41,540 nt of DNA from positions 1 through 41,540 of the forward strand of contig CAIYZI010000694.1 in NCBI GenBank assembly GCA_903930665.1, written 5' to 3'. This document shows positions 14,594-22,594 of the stretch, piece after piece; positions within the stretch are counted from its first letter, which is position 1; every line of letters starts with the position of its first letter. The notes under the pieces are model-generated. The model did no database searches, was not told the origin of the DNA, and worked only from the letters and a program-made list of their open reading frames with translations. This stretch comes from an uncultured beta proteobacterium (GTDB taxonomy: Bacteria > Pseudomonadota > Gammaproteobacteria > Burkholderiales > Burkholderiaceae). The position numbers and the translations under genes are program-made.

Positions 14594-15700
14594 ATGACTA
14601 ATCTGGCTACCGCGCAGAAACTTGCGCCGTCCAATCTGCAGCTGCCGGTTTCGGCCTATTTTGACGTTGATTTGTATCAACGCGAACTCGAACTGCTATT
14701 TAAGCAGGGTCCGGGCTATGTCGGTCATGAACTCATGGTTCCTGAAGCTGGCTCTTACCGAACCCTAGCCGCAGAAAATGAAGGGCGGATTCTGGTTCGC
14801 AATTCAGAAGGTGTAGAACTCCTGTCAAATGTTTGCCGCCATCGTCAAGCATTAATGCTCAACGGCTCCGGTAAAGTCGACAATATTGTGTGCCCCCTCC
14901 ATCGCTGGACTTACGACCTTGAAGGTCAACTGTTGGGCGCGCCCCATTTCGATGACAAGCCTTGCTTAAATCTGGGCAAGTCCCCTTTGCAAAACTGGCA
15001 AGGATTGCTTTTTGAAGGTCCACGCGACGTACGCACCGACCTGGCCAAACTAGGCGTTGCCGATGATTTGAAGTTTGAGGGTTATGTTCTGGATCACGTC
15101 GAGGTTCACGAATGCAACTACAACTGGAAAACGTTTATCGAGGTCTACCTCGAGGACTATCACGTTGTTCCATTTCACCCCGGCTTAGGAAAATTTGTTT
15201 CCTGTGAAGATCTTCGTTGGGAATTTGGCGAATGGCATAGCGTACAAACCGTTGGCATTCATAAAAACCTCACAACACCAGGTTCACCGATTTACCGTAA
15301 CTGGCATGAAGCTGTTCTGCGTCACTATGAGGGAAAAACACCACGTCATGGCGCGATCTGGCTGACTTACTACCCTAATGTCATGGTGGAATGGTATCCA
15401 GGGGTTTTATGCGTATCAACACTTCACCCGATGGGCCCAAATAAGACAAAAAACATTGTCGAGTTTTACTACCCTGAAGAAATCGCTTTATTCGAACGTG
15501 AATTCGTAGAAGCCGAACGTGCTGCCTACATGGAGACCTGTATCGAAGATGATGAGATTGCTGAGCGCATGGATGCAGGTCGTGCAGCCCTCTTAGCTCG
15601 TGGTGATAATGAGGTTGGACCTTACCAAAGCCCCATGGAAGATGGCATGCAACACTTTCATGAATGGTACCGTCGCGCCATGAATTATCAGGGCGCATAA
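14594..15700 (+). CDS. Rieske non-heme iron oxygenase, alpha subunit type
   Basis: A 368-residue ring-hydroxylating oxygenase family protein. The Rieske [2Fe-2S] ligands are Cys81 and His83 in CRH and Cys100 and His103 in CPLH. The catalytic domain carries the non-heme iron pattern in NWKTFIEVYLEDYHVVPFHPGL (two His after Asp/Glu). Such enzymes oxidise an aromatic or other hydrophobic substrate with O2 and electrons from a ferredoxin reductase. No beta subunit, ferredoxin or reductase gene is adjacent; the ferredoxin/flavin reductase at 36577-37629 is a possible partner. A GTG at 14585 would add three residues, but the ATG at 14594 is preferred. The substrate cannot be named. Confidence 0.88.
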   Translation: MTNLATAQKLAPSNLQLPVSAYFDVDLYQRELELLFKQGPGYVGHELMVPEAGSYRTLAAENEGRILVRNSEGVELLSNVCRHRQALMLNGSGKVDNIVCPLHRWTYDLEGQLLGAPHFDDKPCLNLGKSPLQNWQGLLFEGPRDVRTDLAKLGVADDLKFEGYVLDHVEVHECNYNWKTFIEVYLEDYHVVPFHPGLGKFVSCEDLRWEFGEWHSVQTVGIHKNLTTPGSPIYRNWHEAVLRHYEGKTPRHGAIWLTYYPNVMVEWYPGVLCVSTLHPMGPNKTKNIVEFYYPEEIALFEREFVEAERAAYMETCIEDDEIAERMDAGRAALLARGDNEVGPYQSPMEDGMQHFHEWYRRAMNYQGA

Positions 15701-15735
15701 TTCATTTTTACTGCAGTTCTTCATAGGAAGTTCAG

Positions 15736-16566
15736 ATGACTCCTCTCATTAGCGCAAACCAATTAGAAGAAATCATTAATAGCGGCGAGAATGTCTTACT
15801 TTGTGATTGCCGCTTTGATTTAGCCGATCCTGCCGCAGGTAAAAAAGCCTATGAAGAAAATCATATTCCTGGCGCTATCTATGTAGATTTGGATACAGAT
15901 CTGTCTTCCGAAAAAACTGGTAAGAATGGTCGTCACCCCTTACCAAGCCCTGAAGCTTGGGCCCAAACCAAGAGTCGCTTAGGCATAGACCCCAATACCC
16001 TAGTAGTTGCCTATGATCAGCAAGGCTCGATGTTTGCAAGCCGTTTATGGTGGATGCTAAAAGCCACTGGCCACGCTAAGGTTCAAGTGCTCGATGGCGG
16101 GCTTGATGCTTGGAATGGTCCAATGGGTAGCATTCCTCGCAAGCCAACTCCTACAGCTCAAGCAATCAAGCCTATGCCTTATGTAGGCCTGGTTTTAGCA
16201 AGTGAAGTTGAAGCTAACCTAGAACACCAGAAAAAATTGGTCATTGATGCACGTGCCAATGATCGCTTTCATGGTCAGAATGAAACGATGGATCCTGTGG
16301 GCGGCCATATTCCCGGCGCTATCAATCACTTTTTTAAACAGAATTTGTCAGCAACGCTTTTTAAATCGCCCGAACAGCTTTTTAATCATTTTTTAGCGTT
16401 GCTCGGACCACGTAAAGCATCAGAAGTGATCCACCAGTGTGGCTCAGGCGTAACCGCCTGTCACAACTTGTTGGCCATGGAAATTGCGGGCCTGAAGGGC
16501 TCGCAACTTTACGCAGGCAGTTGGAGCGAATGGTGCTCCAATCCTGCAAGACCCATCGAGATCTAG
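15736..16566 (+). CDS. sseA: 3-mercaptopyruvate sulfurtransferase / rhodanese
   Basis: A 276-residue protein with two rhodanese domains (about 1-130 and 150-276). The active loop in the second domain is CGSGVTAC with Cys235; the form CGSGVT is typical of mercaptopyruvate sulfurtransferase rather than thiosulfate rhodanese. It moves sulfur from 3-mercaptopyruvate to thiol acceptors or cyanide. GGAAG precedes the ATG. It follows the Rieske gene by 35 bases in the same direction and may be cotranscribed, though a shared function is not evident. Confidence 0.9.
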   Translation: MTPLISANQLEEIINSGENVLLCDCRFDLADPAAGKKAYEENHIPGAIYVDLDTDLSSEKTGKNGRHPLPSPEAWAQTKSRLGIDPNTLVVAYDQQGSMFASRLWWMLKATGHAKVQVLDGGLDAWNGPMGSIPRKPTPTAQAIKPMPYVGLVLASEVEANLEHQKKLVIDARANDRFHGQNETMDPVGGHIPGAINHFFKQNLSATLFKSPEQLFNHFLALLGPRKASEVIHQCGSGVTACHNLLAMEIAGLKGSQLYAGSWSEWCSNPARPIEI

Positions 16567-16590
16567 ACAGAAAAGTCTTATAACTTCCGT

Positions 16591-16622
16591 CTCCCTGTCT
16601 TTTAATGTGAAAAAGACAGGAG
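16591..16622. repeat. Inverted repeat at convergent gene ends
   Basis: CTCCCTGTCTTTT (16591-16603) and AAAAAGACAGGAG (16610-16622) pair with one bulged C. It lies between the sulfurtransferase and ZIP transporter genes, overlapping the end of the latter. It may act as a weak bidirectional terminator, but neither side has a clean T tract. Confidence 0.5.
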
Positions 16623-17375
16623 AACTACAAACCCTACGCCACAGGCAATTAAAACTGTTTGACGCAAAGACTCTGCCCAATGTGGTTTGCGATGCATTTG
16701 GGGAATGAGGTCACTTACAGCGATGTAAATAAAACTACTAGAGGCAATGACCAATAAGTAAGGCATTACAGCATGGGCTTTTTCTAAAAAGAAATAGGCC
16801 AAGATTCCGCCCACTACCGCAGATAAACCGCAATAAAAGTTGTAAAGCAAAGCACGAGTGCGCGTAAAGCCCGCATTAATCAACACAATGTAATCGCCAA
16901 TCTCCTGCGGAATTTCATGTGCGATGATGGCTAGCGCGGTGAAGATGCCAACGTGATAGTCGGCCATAAAAGCGGCTGCGATCAGAACACCATCTACGAA
17001 ATTGTGCAGGCCATCGCCAACCAAGATCATCCAACCGCTACGACCCGCCTCTTCAGCATCATGACCATGGTGATGATCGTGTCCATCTCCCTCGTGATGA
17101 TGGCTATGACGTAAAAGTGCAATTTTTTCAAGCAAAAAGAAGCCCAGCAAACCCGCTAACAAAGTGGCAAAGAGTATCTGAGGGCTAGTTCCTTCCATAC
17201 TGAAAGCTTCAGGCAAAGAATGTAGCAATGCAGTCGAGAGCAATATCCCCACAGACACACTCACCATGCTATTGAGCATCTTAGAAAGCGAAGTGGTGGA
17301 GAAGCTAGCGGCAATTAATACACTAACAGTGCCAGCTAAAGCCGTGACCAATAAAATACTTTGCAGAACAGTCAT
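16602..17375 (-). CDS. ZIP-family divalent metal transporter
   Basis: About 257 residues with roughly eight membrane segments. ZIP marks are visible: a His-rich cytoplasmic loop (RHSHHHEGDGHDHHHGHD), the TM4 motif DGLHNFVDG and the TM5 motif HEIPQEIGD, which together form the metal site. The family imports zinc or iron, and sometimes other metals, into the cytoplasm. The ATG at 17375 is preferred over a TTG at 17387 that would add four residues. It is convergent with the sulfurtransferase gene. No metal-regulator site is recognised. Confidence 0.9.
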   Translation of the reverse strand: MTVLQSILLVTALAGTVSVLIAASFSTTSLSKMLNSMVSVSVGILLSTALLHSLPEAFSMEGTSPQILFATLLAGLLGFFLLEKIALLRHSHHHEGDGHDHHHGHDAEEAGRSGWMILVGDGLHNFVDGVLIAAAFMADYHVGIFTALAIIAHEIPQEIGDYIVLINAGFTRTRALLYNFYCGLSAVVGGILAYFFLEKAHAVMPYLLVIASSSFIYIAVSDLIPQMHRKPHWAESLRQTVLIACGVGFVVLLSFSH

Positions 17376-17484
17376 GGTGATTAACAAATTCCCATCTGAA
17401 TCAGTGCAATAGAAGCAAAGCTCGCGAAGTACTCAAAATATTTGAAGTATTTTTGGTGATTTGTGTATTGGATAGATGTCGTCA

Positions 17485-20304
17485 TTAATGGGCCTCTTCC
17501 CAATTATCACCAATTCCGATACTGACAAGCAACGGAACTTTGAGCTGCGCAACCGAACACATGAGTCCAGGCAACTTCTCTTGTAAAAGAGTGATTTCAT
17601 CTAAAGGCACATCAAACACCAATTCATCATGCACTTGCAGCAACATGCGCGTTTTCAACTGCTCTTTTTCCAGCCAATTCTCTACTGCGATCATCGCCAA
17701 TTTAATTAAATCAGCTGCAGTTCCTTGCATAGGTGCATTGATCGCAGCTCGCTCAGCCCCCTGACGACGAGGCCCATTAGAGCCTTTAATTTCTGGAAGC
17801 CAAAGTCGTCTGCCAAAGACGGTTTCCACATAACCATGTTCGCGAGCCTCGCCACGAGTACGCTCCATATATTGCGCCACCCCAGGGTAACGATCAAAAT
17901 ATTTAGCAATATAGTTTTGTGCTGCAGCGCGCTCAATACCTAAATTGCTAGCCAAACCGAATGCACTCATGCCATAGATCAACCCAAAGTTAATCACCTT
18001 GGCATAACGTCTCTGCTCAGAGGTAATCGCCTCAAGTGGAACACCAAAGATCTCTGCAGCAGTGGCTTGGTGCACGTCCTTGCCAGCAGCAAAGGCAGCG
18101 AGTAAATTCTCATCCTCTGCAATATGCGCCATGATGCGCAACTCAATCTGAGAATAGTCGGCCGAAAGCAATTTGCAGCCATCAGCTGGAATAAATGCTT
18201 CACGAATGCGCCTACCCTCTTCAGTACGCACTGGAATGTTTTGCAAATTTGGATCGCTAGATGCCAGGCGCCCTGTAACAGCAGTTGCTTGTGAAAAATT
18301 CGTATGCACACGCCCAGTTTTGGGATCAGCCATACGGGGTAACTTCTCAATATACGTCGACATTAATTTGGCTAGGCTGCGATAGTCCAAAATTCGGGCT
18401 GGTAGTGGATAGTCTTCTGCAAGTTTTTGTAGAACCTCTTCATCAGTAGAAGGAGCGCCTGAAGGTGTCTTCTTGACAACGGGTAATTCCAATTGCACAA
18501 ATAAAATTTCCGCAATTTGTTTGGGGGATTGAATGTTAAATGGCTGACCCGCTAACTGATGTATCTCTCCTTCAAGTGCAAGCAAGCGTTTGCCAACTTC
18601 TTGACCCTGTTTGGATAACAGTGCTGAATCAATCCGAATACCATTACGCTCCATAATGCCAAGCACTCGCATCGCTGGCATTTCAATCTTTTCATAAACA
18701 TATAACAGGCCAGGATTCGCCTGGATCTGCGGCCAAAGCTCGAGATGTAAACGCAGAGTGATATCTGCATCCTCAGCTGCATAGTCCGTGGCGATCTTGA
18801 GATCCACTTGATCAAAGCCAATCTGATGTACGCCTTTGCCACAGACCTCTTCATAGCGAATAGTCTTCATCCCCAAATGGCGCTCAGCCAAGCTGTCCAT
18901 ATTGTGAGGAAGATGGGATTCCAAAACATATGACTCCAACATGGTGTCAAAACGAATCCCCTGAAGCGTAATTCCATAATTGGCAAAAATATGGGCGTCA
19001 TACTTTAAGTTCTGCCCAACTTTTAAGTGAGCGCTACTTTCTAACCATGGTTTAAAGCGCGTAAGAACTAAGTCTCGACTTAACTGCGTTTCGCCATGCC
19101 GATGCGCAACTGGAATGTAACAAGCTTCTCCAGGAGTAACTGATAGGGAAATACCTACCAATTCTGCAGCTAATGCATCTAGGCCAGTAGTCTCGGTATC
19201 GACCGCGACTAACTGAGCGTTCTCAATTTTTTTGAGCCACCTATCTAGACCTGCTTCATCAACTACGCACTCATAGTTACGCCCAATAGCATCTTGAAGA
19301 TCAGTTACTTCTTGAGTCAATACTTTAGTGGGTGCACTGGCTTTCTTGGCATCAGTGCTATGAGCAGATGATGTGGCCGAAGGTAATGGGCTGCCAGCCA
19401 AATCAAAGGCTAGCTCTTCTACAACCCCATCAGAGCTACTCAGTTTTTTCTCAACATCGCGTAGCCAAGTTTTAAATGCATAGCGCTCAAATAATTCTCG
19501 TAGAAGCGGAGCATCTTCCGGTTTTGCATGCAGATCTTCCAGTCCAGGAAGATGTGGCGATAAATCACAATCTGTTTTCACTGTGATGAGTTGTCGTGCT
19601 TGGGGCAACCAATGCAAAGTAGCTCGCAAGTTCTCACCAACCACACCCTTTACTTGATTGGCATTAGCCATCAAGTTATCTAAATCACCAAATTCTGCAA
19701 GCCACTTATTGGCCGTCTTTGGACCAGCTTTTGGTACACCTGGTACGTTATCTACTGCATCACCAATGATGGAGAGATAGTCAACAATGCGTTCAGGCGG
19801 AACTCCAAATTTAGCAATCACCCCTTCGATATCTAACTTTTCATTGGTCATCGTATTAATGAGCGTGACCGAAGGATTGACTAACTGAGCAAGATCTTTG
19901 TCACCAGTAGAGATGATGGTTTCCCAACCAGCCTGAGTCGCCTGACAAGCCAAGGTGGCAATGACGTCATCCGCCTCAACACCAGTAACCATTAGAACGG
20001 GCCAGCCTAAAGCCTTCACCATGGCGTGAATAGGTTCAATTTGCTTGACCAAGTCTTCTGGCATGGGTGAGCGATGGGCTTTGTATTCGGAATACATTTC
20101 ATCGCGGAAAGTCTTGCCTTTGGCATCAAAGATGCAGGCGATGTAATCCGCCTTGAGCTCTGATCTAGCCCGGCGCATCATATTGACCATTCCATAAATC
20201 GCCCCAGTGGGCTCACCCGCCCCATTTCTAAGATCTGGCATGGCATGAAAGGCGCGATACAGGTAGCTAGAGCCGTCTACCAACAAGAGTCTATGTTTAG
20301 TCAT
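17485..20304 (-). CDS. polA: DNA polymerase I
   Basis: This 939-residue Pol I carries all three domains. The 5' nuclease comes first (LLLVDGSSYLYRAFHAM at the start). The 3'-5' proofreading exonuclease has VDTETTGLD, the QNLKYDAHI region and YAAEDAD, so its catalytic acids are intact. The polymerase has motif A SADYSQIELR, motif B around RRYAKVINFGLIYG and motif C QVHDELVFD. It replaces Okazaki primers and fills repair gaps. An open frame extends 30 codons further upstream, but MTKHRLLLVDGSSYLYRAFH matches the family start, so the ATG at 20304 is chosen. A TACGAT box sits six bases before it. It is divergent from the DUF2782-like gene. Confidence 0.98.
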   Translation of the reverse strand: MTKHRLLLVDGSSYLYRAFHAMPDLRNGAGEPTGAIYGMVNMMRRARSELKADYIACIFDAKGKTFRDEMYSEYKAHRSPMPEDLVKQIEPIHAMVKALGWPVLMVTGVEADDVIATLACQATQAGWETIISTGDKDLAQLVNPSVTLINTMTNEKLDIEGVIAKFGVPPERIVDYLSIIGDAVDNVPGVPKAGPKTANKWLAEFGDLDNLMANANQVKGVVGENLRATLHWLPQARQLITVKTDCDLSPHLPGLEDLHAKPEDAPLLRELFERYAFKTWLRDVEKKLSSSDGVVEELAFDLAGSPLPSATSSAHSTDAKKASAPTKVLTQEVTDLQDAIGRNYECVVDEAGLDRWLKKIENAQLVAVDTETTGLDALAAELVGISLSVTPGEACYIPVAHRHGETQLSRDLVLTRFKPWLESSAHLKVGQNLKYDAHIFANYGITLQGIRFDTMLESYVLESHLPHNMDSLAERHLGMKTIRYEEVCGKGVHQIGFDQVDLKIATDYAAEDADITLRLHLELWPQIQANPGLLYVYEKIEMPAMRVLGIMERNGIRIDSALLSKQGQEVGKRLLALEGEIHQLAGQPFNIQSPKQIAEILFVQLELPVVKKTPSGAPSTDEEVLQKLAEDYPLPARILDYRSLAKLMSTYIEKLPRMADPKTGRVHTNFSQATAVTGRLASSDPNLQNIPVRTEEGRRIREAFIPADGCKLLSADYSQIELRIMAHIAEDENLLAAFAAGKDVHQATAAEIFGVPLEAITSEQRRYAKVINFGLIYGMSAFGLASNLGIERAAAQNYIAKYFDRYPGVAQYMERTRGEAREHGYVETVFGRRLWLPEIKGSNGPRRQGAERAAINAPMQGTAADLIKLAMIAVENWLEKEQLKTRMLLQVHDELVFDVPLDEITLLQEKLPGLMCSVAQLKVPLLVSIGIGDNWEEAH

Positions 20305-20310
20305 ACCGCA

Positions 20311-20316
20311 ATCGTA
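20311..20316 (-). promoter_or_regulatory. Weak candidate -10 box just before polA
   Basis: On the minus strand TACGAT (4/6 to TATAAT) ends six bases before the polA ATG, the same geometry as at glnS and fkpB. No -35 match is seen and no Shine-Dalgarno sequence is present. Taken alone this is weak; it is listed because of the repeated pattern. Confidence 0.25.
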
Positions 20317-20385
20317 CAATCTAGTTGCAAACTTCCCACAGGTAAGGCTAAAGAACTGCCCGAGAGTGGGCTTTAAAAGGTGAAA

Positions 20386-20796
20386 ATGATGCATCTAACA
20401 ACAAATTTATTAACCCAATTAACTCGCCAAGCCCTTGGTTTAACTGGGATTTTCATGATTTTGAGTGCTTTTCTCTCGCCTGCCGCTCAAGCCCAAGCAA
20501 CTAGCCAGGCTTTAAGCCCTGCAGAATTGCAACAAATCAATAATCAGCCACTTGCTCCTGAAGTGAGTGCTTCTGGCGTAACCAATACCCCTGGAACCCG
20601 TAAGCCGAGCTTTCAACATAAGGAAGCTACCGGCACCGAAGTAACTGAATATAAAGATGCTAATAGCCCTACCCAAGTGCAGGTAAAGACCAAGTACACC
20701 ACTTATGAAATGTCTCCTCCTGACTCTGTAAAGCCTGGACCGCCCTATGGAGAAGGTGACCTTCTGAGCGTTCCTAGCATTAGCATTCCTTTTTAA
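20386..20796 (+). CDS. Secreted small protein, DUF2782-like
   Basis: About 136 residues with an N-terminal signal sequence (hydrophobic ALGLTGIFMILSAFLS, probable cleavage after AQA). The mature part is short and polar, ending in GPPYGEGDLLSVPSISIPF. The fold GTEVTEYKDANSPTQVQVKTKYTTYEM and the position between polA and thrB fit the DUF2782 family, which lies in the same place in Pseudomonas. The function is unknown; the protein is probably periplasmic. The ATG at 20386 is chosen because AAAAGG precedes it at five bases; the next codon is also ATG, and a GTG at 20380 is possible. Confidence 0.75.
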   Translation: MMHLTTNLLTQLTRQALGLTGIFMILSAFLSPAAQAQATSQALSPAELQQINNQPLAPEVSASGVTNTPGTRKPSFQHKEATGTEVTEYKDANSPTQVQVKTKYTTYEMSPPDSVKPGPPYGEGDLLSVPSISIPF

Positions 20797-20824
20797 GTTA
20801 AACGACTCACTGACTGACTGATTC

Positions 20825-21802
20825 ATGGCTGTTTTTACTCCGCTCGAACTTGGCGATATCTCTACCTGGATTGCACAGGACTTCAATATTGGCCAAGCTA
20901 GCGAAATTCGTGGCATCCATGGCGGTATTGAAAACTCCAACTTTTTTCTAGATACCATCCTTGATGGGAAAAAACAGGAATATGTTTTAACGATTTTTGA
21001 AAGATTGTCAGCAGAACAGCTTCCTTACTACTTGGAGCTAATGCGTCATTTAGCAGATAAAGGGATCCCAGTACCCAAACCTCTTGAAAATAAACAGGGG
21101 GAGATTCTGTTTTCCCTCAAAGGCAAGCCAGCTGCGATCGTCTCCAAATTGCCAGGCGTTTCCAGACTTAGTCCAGAGGCAAAGCATTGCGCGTTAGTTG
21201 GCGAGATGGTGGCCAAAATGCATTTAGCTAGCGCAGACTACTTAAAGTCACAAGCCAATTTGCGCAGCCTTCCTTGGTGGCAAAAAACAGTTCCACAGGT
21301 TTTGCCACATTTAAATGATCTACAAAAAGATTTGCTTACTAGTGAACTTGCAGCACAAGAAGATTTCTTTGGCTCATCTGAATATTCAAAGCTTCCAGAA
21401 GGCGCGAGCCACTGCGATCTCTTCAGGGATAACGTGCTCTTTGACCCTAGGGGCGCAAGCGATACTTCGCAAGATCAACTAGGCGGCTTCTTTGATTTTT
21501 ATTTTGCTGGAACTGATAAGTGGTTATTCGACTTGGCAGTAACGGTAAATGATTGGTGTCTTGCTGAGAATAAACAGGATTTGGATCCCGTACGCTTTGC
21601 CGCACTAATGGATGCTTACCAATCCGTGCGTCCTCTTACAGCAGAAGAAAAAGTCAGTTGGCCGTTGATGATCCGCGCGGCGGCATTACGCTTTTGGATT
21701 TCCCGTTTATGGGATTTCTATTTGCCACGGAATGCCCAAATGCTAACCCCACATGACCCTACTCATTTTGAGAACATTCTTTTAAGTCGCAGAGAAATAT
21801 GA
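20825..21802 (+). CDS. thrB: Homoserine kinase ThrB (aminoglycoside-kinase fold)
   Basis: A 325-residue homoserine kinase of the APH/choline-kinase-like type found in beta- and gammaproteobacteria, not the GHMP type of E. coli. It phosphorylates homoserine in threonine synthesis. The start MAVFTPLELGDISTWIAQDF and the glycine segment GIHGGIENSNFFLDT fit the family. The catalytic loop is SHCDLFRDNVLFD (H-x-D...N), followed by FFDFYFAG with the metal-binding Asp. It overlaps the next gene by four bases (ATGA). No clear Shine-Dalgarno sequence is seen. Confidence 0.94.
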   Translation: MAVFTPLELGDISTWIAQDFNIGQASEIRGIHGGIENSNFFLDTILDGKKQEYVLTIFERLSAEQLPYYLELMRHLADKGIPVPKPLENKQGEILFSLKGKPAAIVSKLPGVSRLSPEAKHCALVGEMVAKMHLASADYLKSQANLRSLPWWQKTVPQVLPHLNDLQKDLLTSELAAQEDFFGSSEYSKLPEGASHCDLFRDNVLFDPRGASDTSQDQLGGFFDFYFAGTDKWLFDLAVTVNDWCLAENKQDLDPVRFAALMDAYQSVRPLTAEEKVSWPLMIRAAALRFWISRLWDFYLPRNAQMLTPHDPTHFENILLSRREI

Positions 21803-22581
21803 AGCTCATTTCCGTTGCCCCTAAAGATGGATACACTTGGATTAGACAAGGTGTTTGGCTATTTAAACAAAACCCACTAGGCTTTTTTATGTTGGTGTTT
21901 ATGTATGTTTTTGCCGCTCAACTCGCGGTGTTAGTGCCAGTAGTTGGCGTTCTTGCAGTTTTAATTTTGACACCTACTTTATCAGTCGGTTTTATGACTG
22001 CCTGCCGTCAAGCCATCCAGAAAGAACGTATTCGGCCGATGGTTTACCTGATTGCGCTGCAATCAACCCCTCTTATTCGCAAAAGAATTTTGCAATTAGG
22101 CCTTGTCTATGCCTCATTCATTTTGGTATTGAGTTTTATCTTAAGTCTGTTGGTGGACTTTGAACTACTCATACCAATCATGACGGGTGACAAACCCATG
22201 ACGCCAGAAGCCCTGCAAGAAATTTATATGATTTTATTGTTTGGTGGACTGCTATACATTCCGATTGCAATGTTGATGTGGTTTTCACCGATCCTCGTTG
22301 CTTGGGCCAATATGTCAGTGCCCCAAGCCCTCTTTTCAAGTTGCATTGCATGCTGGACTAACCGTGGCGCTTTCTTTCTATACATTGCCGCCTGGAGTGT
22401 ATTTCTGATTGCTCTGCCTTTAGGGATAGGCGCGGTCTTAGATTCGCTTGACTTAGGTCAGGCAGCTTCTTTCATCATTGCTCCGCTTTCCATGGCCGGC
22501 CTTACAGTGATGCACTGCTCTTTCTTTGCTACTTGGAAAGCTTGCTTTAGCGATGATGAGCCAGCGATTCTCTTGGCCTAA
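21799..22581 (+). CDS. BPSS1780-family membrane protein
   Basis: A 260-residue integral membrane protein with about six hydrophobic segments (near residues 28-60, 100-122, 140-170, 190-212 and 220-245). The N-terminal pattern of a short soluble stretch followed by GYTWIRQGVWLFKQNPLGFF is typical of the BPSS1780 family in Burkholderiales. The function is unknown. The ATGA overlap with thrB implies cotranslation and perhaps stoichiometric expression, but no link to threonine synthesis is established. Confidence 0.8.
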   Translation: MKLISVAPKDGYTWIRQGVWLFKQNPLGFFMLVFMYVFAAQLAVLVPVVGVLAVLILTPTLSVGFMTACRQAIQKERIRPMVYLIALQSTPLIRKRILQLGLVYASFILVLSFILSLLVDFELLIPIMTGDKPMTPEALQEIYMILLFGGLLYIPIAMLMWFSPILVAWANMSVPQALFSSCIACWTNRGAFFLYIAAWSVFLIALPLGIGAVLDSLDLGQAASFIIAPLSMAGLTVMHCSFFATWKACFSDDEPAILLA

Positions 22582-22589
22582 GCCAAGAG
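22570..22589. repeat. Perfect 8-bp hairpin at convergent ends
   Basis: CTCTTGGC (22570-22577) and GCCAAGAG (22582-22589) with loop CTAA overlap the stop of the membrane-protein gene and lie 5 bases before the uvrD end. It is a possible short bidirectional terminator; the T tract is weak. Confidence 0.5.
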
Positions 22590-22594
22590 TTTCA

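Noticed and set aside
14594..17375. Rieske oxygenase, sulfurtransferase and ZIP transporter as one functional system
   Set aside because: The transporter is on the other strand and the three families have no known common pathway; proximity alone is not enough.
20305..20394. 30-codon N-terminal extension of Pol I
   Set aside because: The family begins at MTKHRLLLVDGSSYLYRAF, and the extension would overlap the divergent DUF2782-like gene start.
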